Shown piece after piece: positions 34,958 through 42,830 of a DNA stretch of 64,000 bases. How positions within the stretch are numbered: position 1 is the stretch's first letter; each line of letters starts with the position of its first letter. A program made the translations under genes and the position numbers. This DNA is from Mycobacterium asiaticum (lineage in GTDB: Bacteria > Actinomycetota > Actinomycetes > Mycobacteriales > Mycobacteriaceae). The notes below the pieces were generated by a model. It saw nothing but the letters and a program-made list of their open reading frames with translations, was not told the origin of the DNA and searched no databases. Location of the stretch: positions 205,920-269,919 of the forward strand of contig NZ_LZLQ01000124.1 in the NCBI RefSeq assembly GCF_001673315.1, read 5' to 3'.

Positions 34958-36115
34958 ATGTCTTGGGCACTGCGGGGAGTAGGCATCACCCGTGAATTAG
35001 GGATGGTGTTGCCGCGTGCGGTCGCCGGGTTGCGATCCGAGTCCACGGCGTCGACCGTGTCGGTGCCTGCGGCGGCGCGCGGCGTTCGGCAGTTCGGTGA
35101 AGTTTTCCTGGACGAACTGGTGCTGACCGGCTTCTCGGTGCTGGGTGGTGGTGCGCCGAAGCAAGTGCGGCCACTGAACGCGTGTGTGCCGGCGGCCGAC
35201 GAGCTCTCGGAGCTCGGCATCGACCGAGCGCACGCCGAGCCGGCGCCACTGCGGGTGCACGCCATCAAGCGGCAGCGGATCGCCGGCTTGTCCTACGAAC
35301 GCATGAGCTTTCAGCACGACCCTGCGTTGCCACAATCGTTGGCCGACGAAGGCTTCGGCGGTCCGTCCCGGGCGGTCGTGCACCTGTGCCGGCACCGGGA
35401 CGGCCCACGCCCCTGGTTGGTCTGGATTCACGGGGCGGGTCAAGGCGGTGCCGAAGACATGCTCATGTCGCGAATCGACCGCATCCACCGGGTCCTGGGA
35501 TTCAACGTCGCGATGCCGGTGCAGCCGGGTCATGGCAGCCGTCGCGGTCATTGGCCGCGGTATCCGGACATGGACCCGTTGGGCAACGTCGCGGGCATGA
35601 TGCGGTCGGTGTCAGAGATCCGTGCCGTGGTGCGCTGGGCGCGGCGACAGGCCACCGCGGTTGTGGTAGCAGGGGTTTCGATGGGCAGCCCGGTGGCGGC
35701 GCTCGTCTCCCACCTGGAGCGGGACGTCGATGCGGTAGCACTGTACACACCGATCCTCGGGCTCAACGGAATGATCGCGCGGCACCTGGGGCGGTCAGGG
35801 TCCTCTCGCAGCGAATACCGAAATCTGCTGCAGTCCGAGGTGGTGGCTCAGCTCACGACGGTGATCGATCCACTCCTGGCCGACCCCGCGCCCCCGCCGC
35901 ATCGGCGGCTCATCGTCGCCGCCCGGCATGACCGGATGGCCATGCTGGAGCCTGCGCTGGTGCTGCAGGAGAAGTGGGGTGGCCGGCTGTATTGGTATCC
36001 CGGTGGTCATGTCAGCCATGTCCTGTCCGGACGAGTGCGGAAGGTATCCGAACAGTTCCTGCAGGAGGTCCGCGACGCCGCCGCGGATGGCGAACTCGAA
36101 ACAGTGTCCGAGTGA
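34958..36115 (+). CDS. alpha/beta hydrolase
   Basis: A 385-residue protein. LVWIHGAGQGG marks the oxyanion region, GVSMGSPVA the nucleophile Ser elbow, AARHDRMAM the acid, and YPGGHVSHV the His, so the triad appears complete. The N-terminal 110 residues are an unassigned extension. ATG 34958 has TAGGTAGG about eight bases upstream; GTG 34949 is an alternative. It starts 9 bp after the monooxygenase stop and overlaps the next gene as TGATG. Placement after a Baeyer-Villiger-type enzyme suggests ester or lactone hydrolysis. Confidence 0.85.
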   Translation: MSWALRGVGITRELGMVLPRAVAGLRSESTASTVSVPAAARGVRQFGEVFLDELVLTGFSVLGGGAPKQVRPLNACVPAADELSELGIDRAHAEPAPLRVHAIKRQRIAGLSYERMSFQHDPALPQSLADEGFGGPSRAVVHLCRHRDGPRPWLVWIHGAGQGGAEDMLMSRIDRIHRVLGFNVAMPVQPGHGSRRGHWPRYPDMDPLGNVAGMMRSVSEIRAVVRWARRQATAVVVAGVSMGSPVAALVSHLERDVDAVALYTPILGLNGMIARHLGRSGSSRSEYRNLLQSEVVAQLTTVIDPLLADPAPPPHRRLIVAARHDRMAMLEPALVLQEKWGGRLYWYPGGHVSHVLSGRVRKVSEQFLQEVRDAAADGELETVSE

Positions 36116-36486
36116 TGCCAGTGGTCCGTACGGCCCGTGAGGTGGTGGAACTTTACAATCTGGTGGTATGGAACGAGCGTAACCTCGAACTCGCCGAAGA
36201 GTTGTTGGGGGACAACGTGATTCGGCATGAGGTGGGGGGCACGCACACGCTGACGCACGCTGAAGCGGTGCAACGGGTAAATCACATGTGGACGGTGTGC
36301 GACTCGCTGCGCTTTGATCTGAACGTCGTCGTCGCCGACGACGAACACGTCGCGATTGTCTACGATTCTGCCATCACGACCGAGGGCGCTCAGACCAATG
36401 TGGCAAGCATCGAGGTGTTCAGGGTCGTCGACGGCAGGATCACCGAGGTCTGGAATTGCGGCTACAAGCAAGGGATTTGGGATTGA
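36115..36486 (+). CDS. SnoaL/NTF2-like small protein
   Basis: A 123-residue alpha+beta cone-fold protein. VVELYNLVVWNERNLELAEELLGDNVIRHE is the typical N-terminal helix pair, and VASIEVFRVVDGRITEVWNCGYKQGIWD the C-terminal sheet. Family members are cyclases, isomerases or dehydratases acting on ring compounds, or non-catalytic binders. It is coupled to the genes on both sides (TGATG upstream, TTGA downstream). The frame is open far upstream, but that part is a shadow of the hydrolase gene. Confidence 0.8.
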   Translation: MPVVRTAREVVELYNLVVWNERNLELAEELLGDNVIRHEVGGTHTLTHAEAVQRVNHMWTVCDSLRFDLNVVVADDEHVAIVYDSAITTEGAQTNVASIEVFRVVDGRITEVWNCGYKQGIWD

Positions 36487-37520
36487 GCAACGGCACTCTG
36501 CACGAATTGGGCTACTACTTGCTCGCCGGAGCCGGGGGTGAGGGCCCGGCCACACTGATGGACGAGGCCCGACACGGCGAAGAACTCGGCTTCGGTACCG
36601 CCTTCATTTCCGAGCGGTGGAATGTGAAAGAGGCGTCGTCTCTGGTCGGGGCGGCATGCGCGGTGACCACCAGAATGCAGATCGCCACCGCCGCAACCAA
36701 TCACAACACCCGTCATCCATTGATCACCGGATCCTGGGCGACCACGATGCACCGACTCTCGGGCGGACGCTTCACGCTGGGTATCGGGCGCGGCATCGCA
36801 GCCATATACGGGGCGTTCGGCATCCCGGCAGTAACAACGGCGCAGATGGAGGACTGGGCTCAGGTCATGCGCCGGTTGTGGCGCGGCGAGGTCATCTTCA
36901 ACCACGACGGCCCGATGGGTAAGTACCCCATCCTGTTCCTCGACCCGGACTTCAACGAGGACATCCGGTTGGCGCTGGTGGCGTTCGGCCCCAATACGCT
37001 CGCACTGGGTGGCCGCGCCTTCGACGACGTCATTCTGCACACCTACTTCACGCCCGAAACACTGCAGCGCTGCGTGACGACTGTGAAGAACGCCGCGGAA
37101 CAGGCCGGCCGCGACCCGGCCAGCGTGCGGGTGTGGTCGTGCTTCGCCACCGTGGGTGACCACCTGCCCGAGCCGCTGCGACTGAAGAAGACCGTCGCCC
37201 GGTTGGCCACCTACCTGCAGGGCTACGGCGATCTGATGGTCACCACCAACAACTGGGATCCCGCTGTGTTGCGGCGGTTTCGCGAGGATTCGGTGGTCAC
37301 GTCGATCGCCGGCGGTATCGACCACAAAGCCACGCCCGAGCAGATCGAGCACATCGCGACCCTGATTCCCGACGAGTGGCTGGCGCCCTCGGCGACCGGT
37401 TCGCCACAGCAGTGCGCGCAGCGTATCCGGGACGAATTCGACTACGGCGCCGATGCGGTGATCCTGCACGGCGCGACGCCGCAGGAGCTGCAACCGGTGG
37501 TGGCCGCCTACCGCGTATAG
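36483..37520 (+). CDS. F420-dependent LLM-class oxidoreductase (TIGR03857-like)
   Basis: A 345-residue luciferase-like protein beginning at TTG 36483, which overlaps the previous stop as TTGA. LGYYLLAGAGGEGPATLMDEARHGEELGFGTAFISERW, ATAATNHNTRHPLITGSWATTMHRLSGGRFTLGIGRG (split segments visible around residues 60-105) match the mycobacterial F420 subfamily distinct from the protein at 27995. It would catalyse an F420-linked redox step. It is the last gene of the operon from 33335 and converges on the carboxylase gene. Confidence 0.87.
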   Translation: MSNGTLHELGYYLLAGAGGEGPATLMDEARHGEELGFGTAFISERWNVKEASSLVGAACAVTTRMQIATAATNHNTRHPLITGSWATTMHRLSGGRFTLGIGRGIAAIYGAFGIPAVTTAQMEDWAQVMRRLWRGEVIFNHDGPMGKYPILFLDPDFNEDIRLALVAFGPNTLALGGRAFDDVILHTYFTPETLQRCVTTVKNAAEQAGRDPASVRVWSCFATVGDHLPEPLRLKKTVARLATYLQGYGDLMVTTNNWDPAVLRRFREDSVVTSIAGGIDHKATPEQIEHIATLIPDEWLAPSATGSPQQCAQRIRDEFDYGADAVILHGATPQELQPVVAAYRV

Positions 37521-37526
37521 CGAAAC

Positions 37527-37541
37527 CCTGCCTAAGGCAGG
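37527..37541. terminator. short inverted repeat between convergent genes
   Basis: CCTGCC-TAA-GGCAGG lies between the oxidoreductase stop and the carboxylase stop and overlaps the latter. It could act as a weak bidirectional terminator, although there is no T-run. Confidence 0.35.
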
Positions 37542-39040
37542 ATCACCGTGCGAGCCACCGGTTCGGCGATCGCCTGCCGCGCGGACAGCGCGCGCTGCAG
37601 TGCAGCACGCAGCGCGTCGCGCGTCTCGCCCGGATCGATGAGTTCGTCGAATCCCATGTGCTCGGCCGACCGGTACGAGGCCTGCAACTCGGCGTTGCGC
37701 AGCTTGGCCGAGAGGTCCTCTCCGGCGTGCGATGCACGACTGAGAGCGGCGGCGCTCATCGCGCCCATCGTGGCACCCGGATAGGCGAAAGTGGCGGACT
37801 GGTGGTCGAATCCGAGCAGCGACATCACCATCGAGCCGAAGCCGTACGCCTTGCGCAGTGTCACATGCAGCTTGATCGTGGTCGCGGCGGTCTGGGCGGC
37901 GAACATCCGTCCACCGCTGCGAAGCACCCCCTGGCGTTCGGAGCGGCTACCGGGCAGCATGCCCGGGTTGTCCGCCAGGAACACGATCGGCAAGTGGAAG
38001 GAGTCGGCGACCAGGATGAAGTGGGCCGCCTTGTCGGCGGCGTCGGCGTCGATAGAACCGGCTAGCACCCGCGGCTGATTGGCGACGACAGCGACGGGGT
38101 GCCCGCCGAGATGGGCCAACGCGCAGATGATCGCCCGGCCGAAGGTCGGTTGGACTTCGAACCAGTCCGGCCGGTCGAAGACCACGTCGAGCACCGCGCG
38201 CATGTCGTAAACGCGGCGGTTGTCGCGGGAGACGATATTCAGTAGCTCCGGTGTGGGGCGCGGCTGCGTGGTTTCATCCGCCGCGAGCGAGGGCGGATAG
38301 GACCACGCGCTCGGCGGGAAGTACGACAGGTAGCGGCGGATGTCGTCGAGCGCGGCTTCGTCATCTTCGGCGAGGTTGTGGATCACCCCGCTGGGCAGTG
38401 CGACGTCCGGTCCGCCCAAGTCCTCTTTCGAAATCTCTTCGCCGGTGGACTCTTTCACCACGGGTGGCCCGGCGGTGAAGATGGTGCCCTGCCTGCTCAT
38501 GATTCGGAAGTCGCAGACCGGAGCGACCAGAGCACCGTGTCCGGCGGAGGGACCGAGCACAGCGGCCACCGTCGGGACCCGACCCGAACACTGCGTCTGA
38601 GCGAGCAGGTCGGTGGGGCTGCGTCCGTAGTGCCCACCGGTGGGACGAAAGCCGGCACCGTCGAGCAGCATGACCAGCGGGATACGGTCGCGCAGCGCCA
38701 ATTCGGCGATCCGGTAGCGCTTCGAGTTGCCGCCCGGTCCGATGCTGCCGGCCAGTGTGGTGAAGTCTTCGGCACCCACCATCACCGGCACGCCATTGAC
38801 GAGTCCCGAGCCGGTGACGATCGCGTCGGCAGCCACCTCGCCGCCGACCAAGGTGCCGATCTCCCGGAACGTCCCTGGGTCCAGCAGGTGCTCGATGCGG
38901 GCGCGCGCGTCCAACTTGCCCTTGCCGCGGTGCTTGTCGAGACGTTCCGCTCCGCCCATTCCCCGCGAGTGCTGACGGCGCCGGTCGAGGTCGTCGAGCG
39001 TTTCTGCCCAATCGGCAGGCTTGTCTGGCGCCTCTGCCAT
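37532..39040 (-). CDS. acyl-CoA carboxylase carboxyltransferase (beta) subunit, AccD-like
   Basis: A 502-residue carboxyltransferase that transfers CO2 from carboxybiotin to an acyl-CoA. The N-half has ARARIEHLLDPGTFREIG, LLDGAGFRPTGGHYGRSPT and GPSAGHGALVAPVCDF; the C-half has FLADNPGMLPGSRSERQGVLRSGGR and ATMGAMSAAA. No biotin carboxylase or biotinyl subunit is nearby, so it must borrow one encoded elsewhere. Such enzymes act on propionyl-, methylcrotonyl- or geranyl-CoA-type substrates. ATG 39040 has GAGGA about nine bases upstream. Its divergent partner is a P450 gene with operators H and I between. Confidence 0.9.
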   Translation of the reverse strand: MAEAPDKPADWAETLDDLDRRRQHSRGMGGAERLDKHRGKGKLDARARIEHLLDPGTFREIGTLVGGEVAADAIVTGSGLVNGVPVMVGAEDFTTLAGSIGPGGNSKRYRIAELALRDRIPLVMLLDGAGFRPTGGHYGRSPTDLLAQTQCSGRVPTVAAVLGPSAGHGALVAPVCDFRIMSRQGTIFTAGPPVVKESTGEEISKEDLGGPDVALPSGVIHNLAEDDEAALDDIRRYLSYFPPSAWSYPPSLAADETTQPRPTPELLNIVSRDNRRVYDMRAVLDVVFDRPDWFEVQPTFGRAIICALAHLGGHPVAVVANQPRVLAGSIDADAADKAAHFILVADSFHLPIVFLADNPGMLPGSRSERQGVLRSGGRMFAAQTAATTIKLHVTLRKAYGFGSMVMSLLGFDHQSATFAYPGATMGAMSAAALSRASHAGEDLSAKLRNAELQASYRSAEHMGFDELIDPGETRDALRAALQRALSARQAIAEPVARTVILP

Positions 39041-39066
39041 GCTTTGTCGTCCTCACGGTCGGTACC

Positions 39067-39085
39067 TACCGGATTGCTCACTGTA
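39067..39085 (+). promoter_or_regulatory. operator site H
   Basis: TACCGGATTGCTCACTGTA is the first of two copies in the divergent carboxylase/P450 promoter region and lies 26 bp from the carboxylase start codon. Confidence 0.68.
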
Positions 39086-39123
39086 GCGCGGCTGGGCGCC
39101 GCTGAGTTAGCTGACGTTGACCC

Positions 39124-39142
39124 TACCGAATTGCTTACTGTA
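39124..39142 (+). promoter_or_regulatory. operator site I
   Basis: TACCGAATTGCTTACTGTA is the second copy, 57 bp centre to centre from site H and in the same orientation. Two sites may serve the two divergent promoters separately or allow cooperative binding. Confidence 0.7.
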
Positions 39143-39234
39143 GCTTTTGCCTTATGTCGTGTGGGGGCCTCGAGATCACCGGGGGCGTGCCCAGACTGCA
39201 CCGGGCGGTGCTCGGCATTGAAGGGGTTTGGTGA

Positions 39235-40470
39235 ATGAGCACGCCGACGATGGACGAAGCCGCCCGGGTACTGGCCGACCCCCGAGCCTTCACCGATGAG
39301 CGCAGGCTGCACGCCGCGCTAGCCCATCTGCGCGCCAACGCCCCGGTGTCGTGGGTGGACGTACCGCACTACCGCCCGTTCTGGGCGATCACCAAGCATG
39401 CCGACGTGATGGCCATCGAGCGGGAGAACATGGTGTTCACCAACTGGCCGCGACCGGTGCTGACCACCCTCGAAGGTGACGAACAGGCGGCGGCGCTGGG
39501 CGTACGCACACTGATTCATCTGGACGACCCGCAGCACCGGGTGGTCCGTGCCATCGGCTCGGACTGGTTCCGTCCCAAGGCAATGCGCGCCATGAAGCTA
39601 CGGATCGACGAGTTGGCCAAGATCTATGTCGACAAGATGGTGGAGGTGGGGCCGGCCTGCGACTTCGTCCAGCAGGTCGCGGTGAATTTCCCGCTCTACG
39701 TCATCATGTCCTTGCTCGGCGTCCCCGAGGTCGACTTCCCGCGGATGCTGCGGTGGACGCAAGAGTTGTTCGGCAGCGACGACAGCGAATTCAAGCGCGG
39801 TGGCACCACCGAGGAGCAGTTGGCGTCGCTGCTGGAGATGTTCGCTTACTTCAACGAGTTGACCGCGTCGCGGCGCGAACATCCGACCGAAGATCTCGCG
39901 TCGGCGATCGCCAACGCCCGCATCGACGGCGAGCCGTTGTCGGACATCGACACCGTGTCCTACTACCTGATTGTCGCGACCGCCGGCCACGACACCACCA
40001 GTGCGACCATCGCCGGCGGTTTACAGGCGCTCATCGAGAATCCAGAGCAGCTGCAGTGGCTGCGCGACAACCCCGACCGGATGCCGCAGGCCACCGAGGA
40101 GATGATCCGCTGGGTGACACCGGTGAAACAGTTCATGCGTACCGCCGCCAAAGACGTCGAGGTACGCGGGATACCCATCGCCGCAGGCGAATCGGTGCTG
40201 TTGTCATACGTGTCGGCCAATCGAGACGAGGATATCTTCGACGACCCGTTCCGCTTCGACGTCGGGCGCGACCCCAACAAGCATGTGGCCTTCGGGTATG
40301 GGGTGCACTTCTGCATGGGCGCGGCGCTGGCCCGCATGGAAGTCGCCAGCTTCTTCACCGAATTGCTACCCAGACTGAAATACATTGCCTTGGACGGTGA
40401 TCCGGAATTCGTAGCCACGACCTTCGTCGGTGGCCTCAAGCACCTGCCGGTTCGTTACTCGTTGACATGA
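39235..40470 (+). CDS. cytochrome P450
   Basis: A 411-residue P450 with canonical elements: HLDDPQHRVVRAI in the C-helix region, I-helix ATAGHDTTSATI with the Asp/Thr pair, K-helix EEMIRWVTP, and heme loop VAFGYGVHFCMGAALARME with the Cys ligand. The overall length and FMRTAAKDVEVRG resemble mycobacterial P450s that hydroxylate sterol or fatty acid chains (CYP125/CYP142/CYP124 type), but the subfamily cannot be fixed by eye. It is divergent from the carboxylase gene and followed by an SDR gene. Confidence 0.94.
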   Translation: MSTPTMDEAARVLADPRAFTDERRLHAALAHLRANAPVSWVDVPHYRPFWAITKHADVMAIERENMVFTNWPRPVLTTLEGDEQAAALGVRTLIHLDDPQHRVVRAIGSDWFRPKAMRAMKLRIDELAKIYVDKMVEVGPACDFVQQVAVNFPLYVIMSLLGVPEVDFPRMLRWTQELFGSDDSEFKRGGTTEEQLASLLEMFAYFNELTASRREHPTEDLASAIANARIDGEPLSDIDTVSYYLIVATAGHDTTSATIAGGLQALIENPEQLQWLRDNPDRMPQATEEMIRWVTPVKQFMRTAAKDVEVRGIPIAAGESVLLSYVSANRDEDIFDDPFRFDVGRDPNKHVAFGYGVHFCMGAALARMEVASFFTELLPRLKYIALDGDPEFVATTFVGGLKHLPVRYSLT

Positions 40471-40502
40471 GTTTAAGCTGTCCCTAGCCCACGGTCAGTC
40501 AG

Positions 40503-40532
40503 TGTCAAAGGATGCCATGTCAAAGGATGCCA
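40503..40532 (+). repeat. 15-bp tandem duplication carrying a ribosome-binding site
   Basis: TGTCAAAGGATGCCA occurs twice back to back, duplicating the AAAGGA upstream of the SDR start. The second copy also opens a seven-codon frame (40517-40540, MSKDAIA) whose stop overlaps the SDR start as ATGA. Confidence 0.85.
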
Positions 40533-40536
40533 TCGC

Positions 40537-41367
40537 ATGACGCGCAGGACGATTGTCATCACTGGTGCCAGTGACGGCATCGGCGCCGCAGCAGCCGGGC
40601 AGCTGAGCCGGAGCGGCGCGAACGTCGTGGTGGTCGGTCGCTCCCAAAGCAAGACCATCGCGGTGGCCAACCAACTGGGTGCCGACTATTTCGTGGCCGA
40701 TTTTGCCGATCTTTCGCAGGTGCGGGCGCTGGCGGACAAAATCAAGTCCGAGTACTCGCGCATCGACGTGCTCGCCAACAACGCGGGCGGCATGTGCAAA
40801 GACCCCGTGCTGACGGTCGACGGCCTGGAAAAGACCTACCAGGTCAACTACCTGGCGCCGTTTCTGCTCACCACGCAGTTGATGGACGTGCTTGTCGAAT
40901 CCCGGGCCACCGTTCTCAACACCACCAGCAACTCCCAGAAGCTGCTGCCCCGGGTCACCGTCGACGCTCTGGAGCGCACCGAAGGGCGACGGCCCAGCAT
41001 TGCCTATGCCTACACCAAACTGGCAATCATTCTGTTCACCAGGGAATTACACCGCCGATACCACGGCAGCGGCATCGCGACGGCAACCTTTCATCCGGGC
41101 TACGTCAACTCCAACTTCGGTGAGGCCTCGGGTTCGCGCTTCCTGCTCTTCATGAAGAACAACGTGCCGCTGACCGCCCGGTTCACCGCGACGGCGCAGC
41201 AGGGTGCCGAACAACTGGTCTGGCTTGCTTCGAGCACCCCCGGCACCGACTGGCGGCCGGGGGAGTATTACGCCAAACACAAAGTGGCCAAAGCAAATCG
41301 CGCTGCCTACAATTCGCGGCTGGCCGCCCAGCTCTGGGAACGTACGGAGGCCAGGGTAAGGCCCTAA
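40537..41367 (+). CDS. short-chain dehydrogenase/reductase (retinol dehydrogenase-like)
   Basis: A 276-residue SDR. IVITGASDGIGAAAAGQL is the cofactor site, with VVGRSQSKT after the second strand suggesting NADP; NNAGG follows. The active site is NTTSNSQK with Tyr and Lys in SIAYAYTKLAI. The layout matches the single-domain SDRs related to WW-domain oxidoreductases and retinol dehydrogenases. It may oxidise the alcohol made by the P450 encoded 66 bp upstream. It overlaps the convergent MocR gene by 4 bp. Confidence 0.9.
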   Translation: MTRRTIVITGASDGIGAAAAGQLSRSGANVVVVGRSQSKTIAVANQLGADYFVADFADLSQVRALADKIKSEYSRIDVLANNAGGMCKDPVLTVDGLEKTYQVNYLAPFLLTTQLMDVLVESRATVLNTTSNSQKLLPRVTVDALERTEGRRPSIAYAYTKLAIILFTRELHRRYHGSGIATATFHPGYVNSNFGEASGSRFLLFMKNNVPLTARFTATAQQGAEQLVWLASSTPGTDWRPGEYYAKHKVAKANRAAYNSRLAAQLWERTEARVRP

Positions 41368-42782
41368 CGAGCCAGACCGCCGTCGCGCAGTACGTCGCAC
41401 AAGCCGCCGAGTGCGGCGGCGAACTCGTGGTCGGCGGGCGTTCCGAAGTTCACCACGATTCCGTCGCGCTGCGGCGCATCCGGTGCCGCCAGCGGATGAC
41501 GTAGGCGCGCAAGGCCGGCCACCGCGACACCGGCCTCGCCGGCACGGCGCAGCACTGTCTGTTCGGCTCCGTCGGGCAGGGTCAGCAGCAAGTGCAGTCC
41601 GGCCGGCACGCCGCTGATGCCGACGTCGAAGTCAGACAGTGCAGCCACCAGCGTCTCGCGCCGCCGCCGGTAGCCGGCGCGCATCCGCCGAATGTGCCGG
41701 TCGTACTGGCCGCTGGTGATGAAGTCTGCCATCGTCAACTGGTCGATCGCATTGACGTAGAACTGTTCACCCCCGGTTGCGGTAACGACGGCATCGAGCA
41801 TTTCGGCCGGAAGCACGATCCACCCCATTCGCAAAGCCGGCGAAAGGGTTTTGCTCAGCGAACCGAGATAGATGACCCGATCGGGACCCAGACCCTGCAA
41901 TGCGCCGACGGGTTGCCGGTCGTAACGGAACTCGCCGTCGTAATCGTCCTCGATGACGTAACCACCGGTGCACCGTGCCCAGTCCAGTACCGCGGTCCGC
42001 CGCGACGGGTCCAGGGGCACGCCATGGGGATATTGGTGCGCGGCGGTGATCAGGGCCGCGGGCGTGTCGAGTCCGACGAGGTCACTGACCCTGGCACCGA
42101 GCTCGTCGATGCCGATCGGCACGGTGGCGCCACCCAGCGACGCGATCGCCTCACGGAACAGAAACAAGGAGTCAACTTCGACCGCGATCGGACGTGCCGG
42201 ACCGAACGTCTTGGCCAGCAGTTCGACGCTGTGTCGGGTGCCGGCGCAGATCATGATCGACTCAGCGGAGGTGCGTACTCCGCGTGCCCGGCCCAGGTAT
42301 TCGGCGAGCGCCTCGCGCAACTCGGGTCTTCCACGCGAGTCACCCAGGCGCAGTGCCGCATTCGGCGCCGACGTGAGGGCGCGCCGCGCCGAGGCCAACC
42401 ACTGGCTGCGCGGGAAAGCGGACACGTCCGGCGACCCCGGCAGCAGATTGTGTCGGGGCGTGCCTGGCGCGCCGCGCGGTTGTACCGCCGGGGCCGGCCT
42501 GCCGCCGTCGGCCACCCAAGTGCCTGACCCCTGCCGTGACGCCAGCCAGCCCTCGGCCACCAACTCCGCATACGCTTCGGCCACGGTATTGCGCGCCAGG
42601 CCCAGGTCGGCGGCCAGACTGCGCGCGGGAGGCAGCACCGTACCGACGGCTAACCGGCCGGACCGAACGGCATCGCGCAACGCGGTGATCAGCAGCTCAC
42701 GGACCCCGCGGGCACCAGGGCGGACCACCGGACGCAGGTCCAGATGCAAGTCGCGACCACCAGAATTGGCCCGTGAAGTCAT
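41364..42782 (-). CDS. MocR/PdxR-type regulator (GntR DNA-binding plus aminotransferase-like domain)
   Basis: A 472-residue fusion regulator. The GntR winged helix is at about residues 15-90 (LLITALRDAVRSGRLAVG, LPPARSLAADLGLARNTVAEAY). The fold-type I aminotransferase-like domain that binds PLP follows, with YVIEDDYDGEFRYD and YLGSLSKTLSPALRMGW, the latter containing the Schiff-base Lys. The frame is open far upstream, but ATG 42782 (MTSRANSGG) is the true start. It is divergent from an AhpD-like gene, a common arrangement in which MocR controls the carboxymuconolactone decarboxylase family gene. Confidence 0.9.
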   Translation of the reverse strand: MTSRANSGGRDLHLDLRPVVRPGARGVRELLITALRDAVRSGRLAVGTVLPPARSLAADLGLARNTVAEAYAELVAEGWLASRQGSGTWVADGGRPAPAVQPRGAPGTPRHNLLPGSPDVSAFPRSQWLASARRALTSAPNAALRLGDSRGRPELREALAEYLGRARGVRTSAESIMICAGTRHSVELLAKTFGPARPIAVEVDSLFLFREAIASLGGATVPIGIDELGARVSDLVGLDTPAALITAAHQYPHGVPLDPSRRTAVLDWARCTGGYVIEDDYDGEFRYDRQPVGALQGLGPDRVIYLGSLSKTLSPALRMGWIVLPAEMLDAVVTATGGEQFYVNAIDQLTMADFITSGQYDRHIRRMRAGYRRRRETLVAALSDFDVGISGVPAGLHLLLTLPDGAEQTVLRRAGEAGVAVAGLARLRHPLAAPDAPQRDGIVVNFGTPADHEFAAALGGLCDVLRDGGLAR

Positions 42783-42830
42783 GCATTGATTGCACCATGT
42801 ACGTGGGTATTTCGGCCCTAATATCGGGAT

